In this document: piece after piece, positions 1-12,102 of the stretch | Numbering within the stretch: the stretch's first letter is position 1 | Layout: every line of letters starts with the position of its first letter | Source: Oxytricha trifallax | Taxonomy: Eukaryota > Ciliophora > Spirotrichea > Sporadotrichida > Oxytrichidae | NCBI GenBank assembly: GCA_000711775.1 | Contig: ARYC01000785.1 | Coordinates: 60,029 to 124,028 of the forward strand | Reading direction: 5' to 3' | Length of the DNA stretch: 64,000 nucleotides | Program-made: the position numbers and the translations under genes | The notes under the pieces: model-generated | The model's input: only the letters and a program-made list of their open reading frames with translations | Told to the model about the DNA's origin: nothing | Databases searched by the model: none

Positions 1-1500
1 CATTTTTCCATAAAATCCATCCAGTCCAATCGCTTTATTATACTTGCACTCTTGATTACTTTTGTTCGACGCCTCTTATTTCGTAAAATTTTCTCCTTCT
101 TGCTCTTCTATCATTGCTAAGTCTCTTTTGTTTTCTAATTTCAATTGTTGCTATCTTTTGTCTTTAAAAAGTTGGCTGTAGAACTCTACGACATTTTTCC
201 TAGTGATTTTTCATGCTTAAACTCTTTCGTCTTTAATCGTTACTCCTTAGATTCGTTGAGAATCTTTTTAGCTCTTTGTTAATCGTTTCACCATGTAAAA
301 GAATCCTTTTAAGTCATTCTTATCCAGGCAGTGTTCTAATTCTTTTATTGCCTCCTTGGAATACATTTGCCTGGCTTGTGCCGTTATTCATTAGTACCCA
401 CTCCGGTGGCTATTGGTACCAATTTTTCCCTCTTACTTGTTTTTCTATTTTATCCGCAAAGCATTTTTATATAGGGTTGTCCAGATCTTCCAAAGTAAGT
501 TCTCTTCCTTCTTCTATAAATTTTTTCCAATACTGCTTCGTGATGTCTGTTATTCTAATCGTTCCCTCCTTTTCAGTCAATTTTAGGTCCTCCTCTTAGA
601 ATTTATTTCTGAGATTTACTTAGCCTAGTTTATGGTCTGTTAATCCAAGTTGGCAAATTTCCCAGTTGATTGTTTCTACATTTGTATAGATTTAATCTAA
701 CTAGTTACCCTTTGTGTGTGTTTCCACACCTTCTGGGATAGACTCTTTTAGCCCTTCTCTGTTTAATCTTTTTCCTAAGTCTTTATTGTGAAAGTTGAAA
801 TCTCCCATCACTATTTTTCTTTGTCTTTGACATTTTTACTTTAAAGATTTTATCAGAATATCAACCTATTCTACAACTCTTTAATTTTTTCGTTCGACTA
901 TTGAGGGATATAGGCTGTCATGATATGTAGTGGGTAACCACCCACATTGAGGATGTTCCAAATAATATATTACATTAGTGTTTTTACTGTTTTCATTTCG
1001 TATTTTCCACTATATAGAACCAGAACTCCTCCATTTCTTGCTAGTTATGTTTGTGCTATATTCTTATTGCTGATTCCAATTAGCCTTTAATCTGGTATCT
1101 ACTAATCGTATGAAATCGGGATTTTTGCTCTCTATGTCCTTCATTAGCTAGTCTTGTTTGATTTTCGCATTCAGTCCTCTAAAATTTTGTAGGCAAATTC
1201 TTAGTTCAATTGTTACGTGTTACCTTGTTTTTTGTTGTTGATGATCTATTCTCTCCTTTTAGTTCGCTGCCTTTCTGTGAACCTCTCATTTCTTCTAACC
1301 TATCCTTCAGCTTCTCTCACTGGTTGATAGAATTCAAGCTGTCGGCTATTGTCAACCTTGACCGAAAATTTGTTTATGTTTGTTTCCAATTGTTTTGTTG
1401 TAGCTAAACATTCAGGTTTTGAAATGTTGATATCTAAGAACTCGATTTTGAATTTTCAAAGAATTTTTCCAATGTTTGTTGAGACGAGGCTTTGTCTCCC
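1..1500 (-). CDS. LINE-type retrotransposon polyprotein (endonuclease + start of reverse transcriptase), partial
   Basis: Read on the minus strand with TAA/TAG as Gln. An apurinic-type endonuclease/exonuclease/phosphatase domain is visible: an LQNFRGLNAK-like start and PDFI.LVDTRL near 1190-1090, then the catalytic MGDFNFHNKD block near 815-785 and LGLTDH near 645-630. Further on, near 50, KAIGLDGF..KM resembles the first conserved block of a non-LTR reverse transcriptase, so the RT lies mostly beyond the left edge. The upstream stretch (1500-1200) is basic and Q/N/S-rich. The product would nick the target and reverse-transcribe the element RNA. Frame breaks occur near 1200 and 900, so the copy may be dead. 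Family is confident; exact start is not. Confidence 0.8.
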
Positions 1501-1530
1501 TACTCACTGTTTCTGAGTATACTTATTATG

Positions 1531-2416
1531 AAGGCTAAGTTATTTGAATAAAAATATTAAAAATTTAAAAGTCTTTAGAAGGAAGAGTTTAAAATTAAAA
1601 CCCATTAAACTAAACTTAATTTCGACTTTTAAACATTGGATGTAATGGTTAAGAATCGTATTAGATTAAATAAACCTAAGAATGCTAATTATCAGAGAAA
1701 ATGTGGAAAAAGGAATGCGAATACCAGTAAAAAAAGATTAGTTTTGTAAAAGATTATTATGATGAATTTTTTTAAAAAAAAACTAAACAGTAAAGAATTT
1801 TTATTAAGGTAAAGAAATCTGAATATATTGAATAACGAAAGAATAACAAGAGAGAAAACATTTTTTTAAAACTAGGAGAAAATTAAAAGAAAACACTAAA
1901 GATTAAAATAAAATAAGAACAAGAGAGATCTTCAAAACTAGGGAATTGGAGCATTTAGTTTACTAATTGATAAAATGAATGAGTAATTTCAACGAAATTT
2001 ACACATTAAATAACCAATAACAAAAAAAGATTTATAAAAAGCGATTAATTAATATAAATGTGGATTTGGGCCATGCAATTGTAAAAGAAATCACCAAATA
2101 ACCTCTAAATTTATTTAGTAAAATTGAAACTTTATGACAAATAATGCAGAAAAAGCAATTTTCATTGCAATTTCATATCAGCACTACTTTAAATTGCTTT
2201 GAATCTCTCTTCAAATTCTTAAATGTTTTGATATATATTGTATATAATATGAATGGCTACTTTGTCTAGCTTTGAATATCATGGTACTATCTAAATAGCT
2301 TTTTGAAATAAGTGATTGCTACCCGCTATAATGTTGAATTGCAAAAGCTCATACAAATTCTTTAAACATATTTGGATCTATGAATCATGTCTTAAAGTTA
2401 AGTAGCGGCTGGAGCC
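1531..2416. other. AT-rich stretch without recognised gene
   Basis: Very AT-rich DNA between the LINE 5' end and the TBE. No frame in either direction looks like conserved protein. It may be LINE 5' leader plus old intergenic sequence. Confidence 0.5.
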
Positions 2417-2419
2417 ATT

Positions 2420-2480
2420 CAAAACTCCTAAGTGAGGTTCATATATGCTTTGATTTGTAGGGTAAATTTGGGGTCTCTTT
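2420..2480 (+). repeat. TBE left terminal inverted repeat (degenerate)
   Basis: Begins CAAAACTCCTAAGTGAGG at 2420 directly after ATT. Only one imperfect C4A4 unit remains, compared with two at the right end; the inner part (GCTTTGATTTGTAG...AATTTGGGGTC) aligns with the right repeat. Confidence 0.85.
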
Positions 2481-2550
2481 CAGGTTATGATAGAAAACGC
2501 AGGTTTTATGTGAATTTTAAGTATATTTAATGATTATTAGTTGATATAAT

Positions 2551-4001
2551 TCAAACATATTTAATATAGTTGTCTTTCTTGTATCGCTTTAATCTTGCTC
2601 TCTAAAGTAGCTCAAGCATGTCATCTAAGGATTATCTAGGATAGGAAAGAGCTCTTATGATTATCATCTCTAATATACTTTTTATTTCTTCGCAGAAATC
2701 TTCTTACTTTATATTCTTTTAAGCTAAGCTAATTAATTGTTTTTCATGCTTTTTACCAAAGTAAGACATGCTTTCCATTTCACTCTCTAATATAATATTA
2801 GCAACTGCCCATACATCCCACTAAACTGAACCATTTGTCTATTTCTCCCTGATTGGGATGTAGCCTGGTGCCCCAAGAACCTTTGCTAATGTTACAATCT
2901 CTTATCTTAAGGCTCTATTGAAATGGATAACTACAACTTCTAAAGTACACAGGTTCAGCATTACATTTTCAGGTTTCAAATCTCTATGAACATATCCAAG
3001 TTCATGCAACTCCTTGACACCCATTATCATATATGATAGTATATCATTCAAATCATCTGGGTATCTGTTATGATATAAATAATCTCTCAGTGTCATTTCA
3101 TATTTCTTAAGTTCTTAGTGCGATAAAACCATAGCTTAAAAATAAAACCATCTAGCTTAAGCAAGTTCTTGCAATCTTTTCTCTATGCCTATCCTAGAAT
3201 CATATATTCGTTAGCAAACTCATTTTAGTATTGCTCGTTCTTAAGGAGATAGCTGAAAGGGTACACCTTGCATGCATACTCACCAACCACTATAAGCATT
3301 GCCTTGATAGGAACACTTATATGCAAATAATTCTCAATACAACTACTTAGATTAATTGCATTCAATGCAGGAATGTTCATAGCTTTTGCTTGGAAGCAGG
3401 CTAGAATTGTATTGCCTGCAGGTTAGTTCATCGATTCTTATCTTTTCTGTCTCTTGAGCTTCTCCTGTAACTCTCTTTAAGACTCGAGAGTATTTGATTT
3501 TCTTTTAGCTGGCACAAGTTTTTATGTCTCTTTATCTTAAATAAAGAACTCACTAAGGTGATGCTTTTGCATGTGCTTCTTAACTTTTGCAGAGGGAGTG
3601 TAAGACTTCATACAAGTTGTGCATTTGTACCTTCCATCCACTTTGTCATGCTTGAAATATATCTTGGCTTTGCCAGAGTGTACCTCTTTAAGGTGTCTCT
3701 TCAAGCTTTGTTCTGTTGAGAAAAGATTCTAGCAGTCTTCACATAAAAATATTTTTATCTTTTCAATAGGGAGCTGTTCTTTTAGCTCCCTAACATATTC
3801 AATTTATGTTTAAAGTCCTATCTCTGATCTTTCATTTAAATTTTTATACTTTTATTTTGATGAACTCTGCTTCAAACTCAAGAGCTCTAAGCTCTACCTC
3901 CCTCTCAACATAATATCTTCTTGCCTTTTAGTTGAGCCAAAGTTTAGCTATGATTATCCACAGCTAAGATAAACTGCTTTTCGATTTAAGCTAGCAGCCA
4001 T
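2551..4001 (-). CDS. TBE 57-kDa-type protein: C2H2 zinc fingers plus protein-kinase-like domain
   Basis: From the N-terminus: a charged helical region, then two C2H2 fingers near 3780-3570 (LCEDCQNLF..H..H and YKCTTCMKSY...HMQKHH), then a kinase-like domain near 3250-2650 with VHRDLKPENVML, APGYIP and WDVWA. Position and domain order match the 57-kDa gene of Oxytricha TBEs, whose role is unproven. The start is placed at an ATG near 4001; one frame break follows it. The expected DFG aspartate is histidine (VIHFNRA), so catalysis is doubtful unless that base is wrong. The gene converges on the 22-kDa gene across a short AT-rich gap. Confidence 0.8.
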
Positions 4002-4567
4002 GTTTAAATTCTAATTTAAATTTCTATTATAAAGCTATAATAACCTCTCTAGTTATAGTTACTCTGTACGGGAGTTGGCACTGCAACAATAATGGTTGAT
4101 TTTGAAGTTTTAGAGATCATATTTATGCTTAGTTTATAATTATAATTTTTCTAATTTCATGCTTAATATTTTTAATTTTGGTACCAACTTAGATAAAATC
4201 CAGGTTGGTACTGGTATATATTAGGTTTTGAACCAATTTGAAACTTTTCCATTAAAACCTCATAAGTTTAAAACTTGGTACTAATTAAGTTTTGGTGCTA
4301 TTAAATTGGTACCAATTAAAATTAAACGGAATAAGTAACAGTACTAATTAAATTAAAAAAAAATTAGTACTAATTTAATGGAACTAAATTGATAAAAATG
4401 GAGCTCCATCTATGATGTTTGTTACAGCTTCTGCCAACTTTCTCCACGTATCTTTACTAGGTTGACCTCCTATAAGATGCCCATATTTAATACTAAGATT
4501 TTAAGCAGTAGGATCCAGAACTCTGTATATTAAAATTTGAAATTCAATAAGAAGAGAAGGAACAAGG

Positions 4568-5320
4568 ATGGAATCTCTATGTACTGTAATGAAGAGGGTT
4601 GAAGCTTAAAAAATGATCTCAAGATTTAGAAGCAAGGAAGATCTCTATCGATACCTCACTCAACATAGCAAGCATGAGCATATACTTAATCATATACTAT
4701 AGTGGGATTATTCCTACCAACAATAAAAGGTACCAAAATATCAATCTTAAAAGCTATACTCTGCAATGAGAAGAAAGTCTTTAAAAACAATGAGATCAAG
4801 TTGATAGAAATACCAAACTACCCAGAGATTTCTGTTACTAATTTCTACGAGGATGCAATGAAAGATAAAGATTTTGTTGTTTATTCCTACTAAGAAACAA
4901 TTCTTTAACTAGCTTCCAAAAAGAAGTTTCTTCTTGGTGTTCTTGGTACTTTAAGAGAGAGCTATCTCAGAGAGATTATTGAAGAAGCTCATAAGAAACG
5001 CTACTCTATTTCTCCTGAAGATTAAAAGAAGCAAGGCATACTAATAAGCGAGACCTGGCTCGCGGAGCTTAAGAAGCATCCATTCATCTCAAGTAAACTT
5101 TGATTGATAACTATATATGGATACCTGGAACTGATATATTCCTAATGAAAGAGCATGCGAAGATTCACAGCGAGAAAAGTCGCAGACTATTCATGAGGTG
5201 AGCAAGAGGCTTTATAAATATGTCTCAAAGCCAGATGATATGAACATAGATGCAGGAGCTAGCTGGCACTAAGAGAAGAAATATGGGCTCAAGCAAGCCA
5301 TAAGAATAAGAGGAGAATGA
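4568..5320 (+). CDS. TBE 22-kDa-type protein
   Basis: Plus-strand frame opening near MESLCTVMKRVEAQKM and continuing after a frame shift near 4720 as KAILCNEKKVFKNNEIKL, DKDFVVYSYQETI and GVLGTLRESYLREI, ending KQAIRIRGE-TGA near 5320. Length (about 220 residues), place between the other two genes and opposite orientation fit the 22-kDa ORF of TBEs. Its function is unknown and no catalytic motif is visible. A further shift lies near 5100-5190. Recognised mainly by context. Confidence 0.65.
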
Positions 5321-5362
5321 GAAGTCAAATCCCTTCCGGGATAATTTAATATGTGAACTTAT

Positions 5363-6423
5363 TCATTCATTTAAATCTAAAACTATTTATAAACATTCAT
5401 TCTACCTTCTCGCAATAACTGCTGCCTTATCTATGCTCACTCTCTTGCAGCTACTCTGAATCAACTCTATTGTATCTATAGGCAGGTCATGTATAAGATG
5501 AAATTGCAGCAGTTTCTTGTAGTGAGTCTTGATTTAACTCCAGTAGAATTCAATTCCATTAAATTATGGGCTATAAGGAACGTTGTATAACAGGAGTAAT
5601 GTTTAACTCTTCATAAGCTTTCTTAGACTCCTTAGTCTTATGAACTGAAAGGTTGTCAACAAACAGGATGATCTCTTAATCATTGTATTTATCTCTCAGC
5701 TTATGTAGGAACTTTATGTACTACTCTCGCTTAATATAGTGAGGATGAATCACATAAATTTCTAAACCAGAATCTTCACTAATACCAGCTAAAATTGCAT
5801 TAGTTGCAACCTTTACTTTCTAGTCGTAGACCTCTATGTTATCATACTTCTTGTATCATGACTATTTAATAAAGGTGTTGAAGTTGAACACTGCTACATC
5901 AGCGTGTATGAACTTGATGTTATTAGTTATAGCTCTCTGCATTTAATCATATATAGAGTTTAAGTTATTTCTATAAAATGGCACTATAAAAATCAATCAA
6001 TATCTTCACTCTGTTGACAGTCTTGAAAGTAATACCATTTCTTCTATAAATATTGGCTATAGTCTAAGGAGAAATACGCATATCAGGAAACTTGCGATGA
6101 AACATCACAGCTCACTAGTCAAGAGGAAAGTGTTCCCAATACTTTAAAGTCTTAGAGTCACAGAGGTAGTCAATATGGAAATGTGAGAACTTTTATTTAA
6201 TTGCAGGATATTTCAAGAGCCTGAGTTATAATGCTAAACAACTTACAAGCAATGATACTTAAAAGTTGTGGCACTCTTGCATAGGAGTCTTGCTATGGCT
6301 GTATAATTCAGCACTGGTTTGACTAAGTATATATTAATATTCGCACCATACCTAAGCTTAAGCAGTAAATCATAATATTACTTATCATAAATAGGCTTAA
6401 TTTCGCTAATTTAAATTTCTCAT
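5363..6423 (-). CDS. TBE 42-kDa transposase (IS630/Tc1 DDE superfamily)
   Basis: Minus strand. A helix-turn-helix-like segment (QTIANIYRRNGITFKTVNRVK) lies near 6070-6010. The first acidic motif lies near 5900 (HADVAVFNFNTF), the second is ILFVDNLSVHKTK near 5670-5630, and the third is PYSPQFNGIEFYWSQIK near 5580-5530, whose Glu is the last catalytic residue. This is the standard D, D, E layout of Tc1/IS630 enzymes that cut and paste the element. Stop TGA at 5363. Two frame breaks (near 6220 and 5590) mean this copy may not make protein as written. Confidence 0.85.
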
Positions 6424-6460
6424 TTTGCAAATTGGCCTAATTTCTCTACTAACCCGATTA

Positions 6461-6525
6461 AGACCCCAAATATACACTAAAAATCAAAGCACTTCTAAAA
6501 CTTACTAAGGGGTTTTGGGGTTTTG
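6461..6525 (-). repeat. TBE right terminal inverted repeat with G4T4 telomeric tip
   Basis: The outer 17 bases (6509-6525) are two G4T4 units plus a G, the hypotrich telomere repeat. The inner part contains the same GACCCCAAAT and CAAAGC blocks as the left end in opposite orientation. Followed by ATT (6526-6528). Confidence 0.92.
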
Positions 6526-7175
6526 ATTCTAAAAACTAAGTATGAGCTGAGTTGAATTAAACTGATTTAAAGAGTGCTTTGAAAAATAGCGACAATTAGA
6601 CTTGATGACAAAGTAAGAGCATTATTAAATAAATGAATAAAAAATCCAATTTAAATAAATTTTATTATAAAATATCGATAAAAATTTGTATATAATAATC
6701 ATGATTTAAAATTATTATTGATAATTATACTCTTTAAAATGACATTGTTTCAATTTTATATCTTTCGTTATAATATATTACTTTAATATGCGAAATTTAC
6801 TCAAATTTAATGGGAAGTTGAGAAGACTTATTAACAATAAGAGTATTTTCAAATTAATCTCAAAATGCCCAAAAGACATAATGTCTTATTCAAATGACTT
6901 AAATAGAAACTCAACCTAACCCATTATGAGCATTTCATTCCTATTTTTACCATAAATTCTATAATTTTCTGTTCTAAAAACAACTTTTATAACATTAGCT
7001 GATTGGAATCTTTTAAAACATTATTTTAAGCTCAATTATTCATATTTTTAGAACTTTTAATTTCGTAAAACATCAGCTTAAACTACACTTCAATCTCAAA
7101 TTTGTTAATACAATATATAAATCACTCCATTAGTATTATTTATTCTTTGTTTGTTTTAATAATTCTCATGTATTT

Positions 7176-7919
7176 TCATATGATCAACTCTTAATGAATA
7201 GTTGTTTTTTCATTATCATATTATATGTGAGGATAGATCTCTAACAAATCATAGTCTTGTGGCATTCTAGAATGATTGTGATGATATTTTCAGGTGCTTA
7301 AAATATTAATTATTTTATTCAATGTATAATCTAAATAATTGATATAATTTATTTTATAAAATACTTTTCTTACTTATATGTACTTCAGTCTAACCTTGAA
7401 AAAAAGTAATAGATTTTCTACCTAGGTGGACACGATCTTGATAGGTTAGGTAATTTTACAACCATTTCTTGAGGAAGCTGCCTGAACAAGTGAGTTCACA
7501 TTCATTATTGTAAATTAACTTTGATTAAAATTCAAACTTATAACTTAATGACAGAAATTAAGAGACCTTTTGCATAGTTGAACCTATTTAATTTAATCCT
7601 GGCCACATCAGCCTTGTCTAGTTGCTGAACTAGCAGGAAAAATATTATACAAATTACTCAAATAAATATTCTAATTGATATATTGGGATATGATAATGTT
7701 CATTAGAATAAGTGCATTTCTTTTCTGAGCTTTAAACGGAGCAAACTCAATATCTAGATTTAAATCCATTTCATCAAAGTTAACATCTGAATTTTCATGG
7801 TAATCTGAGCATTTCCCTATCGAAAAGTAGATATACTCTTCAGGCTTATTATTAAATAAAAATATGTAAGATGTTATTGTCAAATGAAGATTAATAGGAA
7901 AAAAGAATAACTCAATCAT
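7176..7919 (-). CDS. Unrecognised spliced gene
   Basis: Minus strand from ATG 7919 with acidic N-terminal half (KPEEYIYFSIGKCSDYHE, NFDEMDLNLDIEF). Joining across three GT..AG introns (about 7656-7629, 7537-7482 and near 7372-7280) keeps a frame with QQLDKADVARIKLNRFNYAK, SSRNGCKITQPIKIVST and a tail ending HQELII-TGA at 7176. The successive introns restoring one frame is the main evidence. I do not recognise the family. Confidence 0.5.
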
Positions 7920-8892
7920 GATTATAATAAATTAAATTATTCAATTTATAAGTAAATGCTTAATAAAGTATATGCGCTATTTTTAAAATATATTATAACA
8001 ATTTCTATATTTTTATCATTGTAATTAATTATATATTTTAAACTTTTTTAAATTGAAAAATATTCATTATAATTTATTTCCTATTTTTTAATTTAAACTA
8101 TTCAGTTTTATATAATAATATTGCAATAACTATTATAAATTATTTTTTCTTATTATAGTGTCTTCCTTCTTGTCAATCATAGTATTGATCATATTTAAAT
8201 TTGAATTTAAATAATATTTTATTAACTCAATACTTTAAAAGATATTTATTCACTCTAATTAAGATCCTAATTTTCAATGTCACAATATATTGAATTTTAC
8301 TTGCTAAAGTTAGCTAGTTTTTTATATTTTTGAGGAATTGCAATTTTACTGTTCACAATGATTTTGAATTACAGACATTTTAAAATGTGTTCCAATATAC
8401 AATACAATCTTCCCAAGATCTATACTATTTAATTAGTATGATAATTCATAAGGAATAAGCAATCAACAAAATAATTATTATAAAAGATGGCCGCTGTTAA
8501 TTCCTAATTTTAGACTAATATTGTGTTTAATTCACATTTTATAATTTATATAAAAGATAAAATCATTTATTTCTAAATGTAAAAATAATTAGTAGTATGA
8601 CTTATTAAAATGGATTGATATATTTACAGTATTTCACTTTATAATTCCTCATTCTATCTTATAATTTCTTTACATCGTAAAGATATTGAGTTGGAATATT
8701 TATAATTCTTAATTAAAGTTTTTTAATTAATAATTAAACAATAATCGAATAGCTTTATCTCGAAGAGAGAATTTAAATAGGAAGTGTTGATAGTTAACAA
8801 AAATTTCGTATCTGTTAATTTTAAAGTTTTTAAGCAGATATAATTAAAAAGAATTGAAATTCTTTTAAAAATGTGAAAAAAATTGAGAAATA
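7920..8892. other. AT-rich intergenic region
   Basis: More than 80 percent A+T by eye, with no credible frame. It separates two divergent genes and presumably holds both promoters; no specific motif recognised. Confidence 0.5.
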
Positions 8893-11410
8893 ATGGCAAA
8901 ATATGAAAATAATCATAATTTTAATATTAATAGAAATAAACTTTTTCGAAGGATAACTATTTGGTATCCCCTAATTCTAAAATAATTACTGTAAAAATAA
9001 ATACTTTTACTATAAAATTTTAGTAAGTGATAGATTCATTGAAGAAAAGCCATATTAAAGAAAAGAGGCAGATATACAGCTTTCACTACTCTTTTTAAAA
9101 TCAATAAAATTCTTTTAAGATAGAAGAGACATGAAAGATTCTTATTTCAATTAATTATGTGAAAGAGCAAAACATGAATATTTCCATTAAAATAAAAACG
9201 TTTTTTCCTATGATAAATTAAAAAAAAACTTACTAAAATGGCTTATATTATAGGGGACTATGGAGATAAATTTTACATTTTGCTTTAAGGGTAGGTTGCA
9301 GTATTGGTTCAAAAGAAAAAAGATAAAAATATGGAAGATTTATACTCACAAATGGATGATTCAGTTCAGGAACGGAATAAAGTTAAATTGCTAAGAGTAA
9401 ACTAATGCATAGAAACAGTTATCAGGACTTGCAAAGTTTGATGTCTGGTTAAGGTATAAATAGAAAAGCTACTTTAGTCAATATCATAAACTATAGATAA
9501 TTTGATTTGGCAAAGGGTTCAAGTGTAAATGAAAAAATCGCAAACACCAGAGCACAAATATTACAAGACTAAAATAAAATAGCAGGTTAAAACCTAGTTG
9601 AAGTTGCCTAACTTAAGTGTGGATAAAGCTTCGGAGAGATAGCATTAATATCTAATAAACCAAGAGCAGCTACTATCAAATGTATGACAGATTCTCATTT
9701 TTTTGTTTTACAGAAGAAAGACTATAAATAAATATCAGTGTTATTTGAAAAACTTAATATGAACAAATTTGTAGAGTTTTTTAAAACAGATGTCACATAT
9801 TAGTCATTGGTTTAAATATGAATATTATAAACTGACTTACTATTTTACAAGACAAAAGTTTATTAGAAACCAGACTATCTATAAAGAAGGAGATATTTGA
9901 AGATTTATCTATATTGTCCTTGATGGAGAATTTGAAATTACTAAAAAAATGAAGCCTCATATTTAAGATAATTTAAATTTGACGAAGTACTTAGGACCTT
10001 AAATTCTTTCACGTAATTAAAGAAAGTCAGATAGCCAAATATAATTCACACTCCAGAAATCAGATAACGTCTATTCTTAAAGAATTTCAATCGTAAGTAG
10101 GGGAAATATGATTGGAGAAGAGGATGCTAAAAAGATGAGATACTACATAACCACTCTTAAATGTGTTCACAGAATGGAAAATTACTTGCTTTAAAGACAA
10201 GCGACTTTTATCAAAGAAGAAGGGCAACATTTATCAATCGAAATTTAGAAGTGAAAACCTAATTATTAAAACGAATGTTGAAAGCACAAAATAAATTTGC
10301 AAAAAAGAGGAAGCAAAGGATATGGAAATAAAAGACATTGACTTTCTTAAAACAACTTTTTGGGGAGAGCCAATTCCCTCTCGAAAAGTTGAGAGAGTAA
10401 TTCAAATTAATTAGTAAAAAAGATGATAAAAGAAAGTTTTCCGAAATACTGAAGAGCAACCAATATAATTGACATTTTATGGTAGATTTGCTTTAAATCC
10501 AAAGATCCTACCAATATAAGGTTTAGAACCTACTACAATGCAAGAACAATATGCTACCTATTTCTTGATAAATTTATTTTACTGAAGATAACATAAATAT
10601 GATACCGATTAACACTTTTTTATCTAATGAAGCACATTTTGCAACTTTCACAATTTAGAAAGACTCACAAGTAAAAGACCTAAAATAAAGAAATCATTTA
10701 CCTTCTGCTTTTTATAATAACTAAAACTATATTAATAACACAGCAACAAATATGGGGTCTTGGGTCTTCAAACCAATTCTATAGCACACATGATCTGTAA
10801 AATCTTAACAATAATAGCACTCTAAGATTAACTTAAAACACTCTAGATACAAGCAGAAATTTTTCAACCTCATATAAATAGCTTTAAGATACTAGTTTTA
10901 GACAAATTAACTAAAATAGTAAGAGGGATTTAGACTAATTATAGAACGAGGAGTACAGCAATATATCTTTGTTAAAAATATAAAAACTTAGTAATATGGG
11001 AATGCTGTTTAACAAAACTTAGCTTAAATTTTAAAGAAACTTTTGCTCTAGAAGAAAAACAAAGTTATAGAAAGTAGGAATTCATAATCTGCTTATTTCA
11101 ATTCAAGATCAAATATAATAAAAAATTTAATCTGAAAAAAATTCGAAAATGACTATTTTTTGTGAGTGATTTATAATTTATATAGTGTGATGAATGAAAG
11201 AAATTTGATATATAATAGCGATTAGTAATCTCTAAAAAATCCATCCATAGTTTATTGAATTTAATTACGCAAGGCAAGCAGTAAATATTCTCAAATTAGT
11301 CTAATAAGAGACTAATCTTTAATGATATAACCAAAAAATAGTATATTTCGTAAGCCTCTACACTGAGAATGCCAACTGCGATATCCATTAAGGCTTAACT
11401 AATTCTAAAT
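8893..11410 (+). CDS. Cyclic-nucleotide-binding protein with two cNMP domains
   Basis: After an N-terminal helix region (EADIQLSLLFLKSIKFF, DRRDMKDSYFNQL) come two cNMP-binding (beta-roll) domains. The first has GDYGDKFYILLQGQVAVLV near 9257-9310 and FGEIALISNKPRAATIKC near 9630-9685. The second has YKEGDI.RFIYIVLDGEFEI near 9880-9940 and MIGEEDAK near 10110-10133. The tail (10500-11166) is N/Q/S/K-rich. No kinase catalytic domain is present, so it resembles cNMP-domain regulatory or axonemal proteins rather than a PKG. An intron probably lies at about 8977-9010. One TGA (9898-9900) falls at the Gly of the second domain, and frame shifts occur near 9225 and 9405. The main frame ends at TGA near 11166; another open piece reaches about 11410. 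Confidence 0.75.
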
Positions 11411-12096
11411 TTATAATAACTTTTTGTAATTAATACATTATTAATTAAAATTAAGTTTACTGAATAGCAGTGTTATTGTTAATACTAAAGCAAGTCTAAA
11501 CAAAAAATTCAATCGTAGTTTTATAAACAAAATGCAATTATTTTAAATTAAAATAATTATTTACTTAAAAATGGACCAGAAAAACATTTTAATTGAGAAT
11601 TAAAACTAATCCATTAAAATATCGGAATAAAACTATCAAAAATATCAAAATAATAATAATAAATGGAATAGAAACTTTATTAATTATCAATGATTTAAAA
11701 TTAAAATACTATAATTTATTAATCAAAATTACGATCATCTTTTAAAGCAGAAATTATTTATGAAAAATTAACTTATTCCAATCACCTATTTAGAAATTAT
11801 TTTGAATTGACATGACAACATCATAGTTAAAAAATGGCAACTGTAATAAGAAAAATATTACTAACAAAATCAAAGATGATAAGTAGTTTCACCATCACAA
11901 GTTAAATGATTTAAAATGTATAGAGCTTTTTGATTAGATTTGATTTGAGTATAGTATTATTTTATTAAATGATAAATGAGCATGAATAATCCTTAGATTC
12001 AGAATATTAAGATAATATGTATGGCTACACCCAGAACCTTGGCTTGTAAAATTAATAAGAAATTGGAAACTAAAATTTACAATTGAATTGAGTTTC
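11411..12096. other. AT-rich intergenic region
   Basis: No coding frame seen. Ends at the TGCTTT duplication that borders the foldback element. Confidence 0.5.
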
Positions 12097-12102
12097 TGCT
12101 TT

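Larger units (their letters stand above)
2420..6525. mobile_element. TBE (telomere-bearing element) transposon, full length
   Basis: About 4.1 kb, the usual TBE size. The right end is GGGGTTTTGGGGTTTTG (6509-6525) followed inward by a terminal repeat whose core, read inward, contains GCTTTGATTTTTAG and ATTTGGGGTC. The left end (from 2420) carries the inverted match: CAAAACTCCTAAG, GCTTTGATTTGTAG and AATTTGGGGTC. ATT is present just outside both ends (2417-2419 and 6526-6528), matching the known 3-bp ANT target duplication of TBEs. Inside are the three expected genes: zinc finger/kinase (minus), 22-kDa type (plus) and DDE transposase (minus). Known biology: TBEs are limited to the germline and their transposases take part in genome rearrangement. 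The left end has lost one C4A4 unit. Confidence 0.92.

Noticed and set aside
6509-6525. G4T4 repeats as a chromosome end
   Set aside because: Only 17 bases, internal, flanked by ATT and by a terminal inverted repeat matched at 2420; it is the tip of a TBE.
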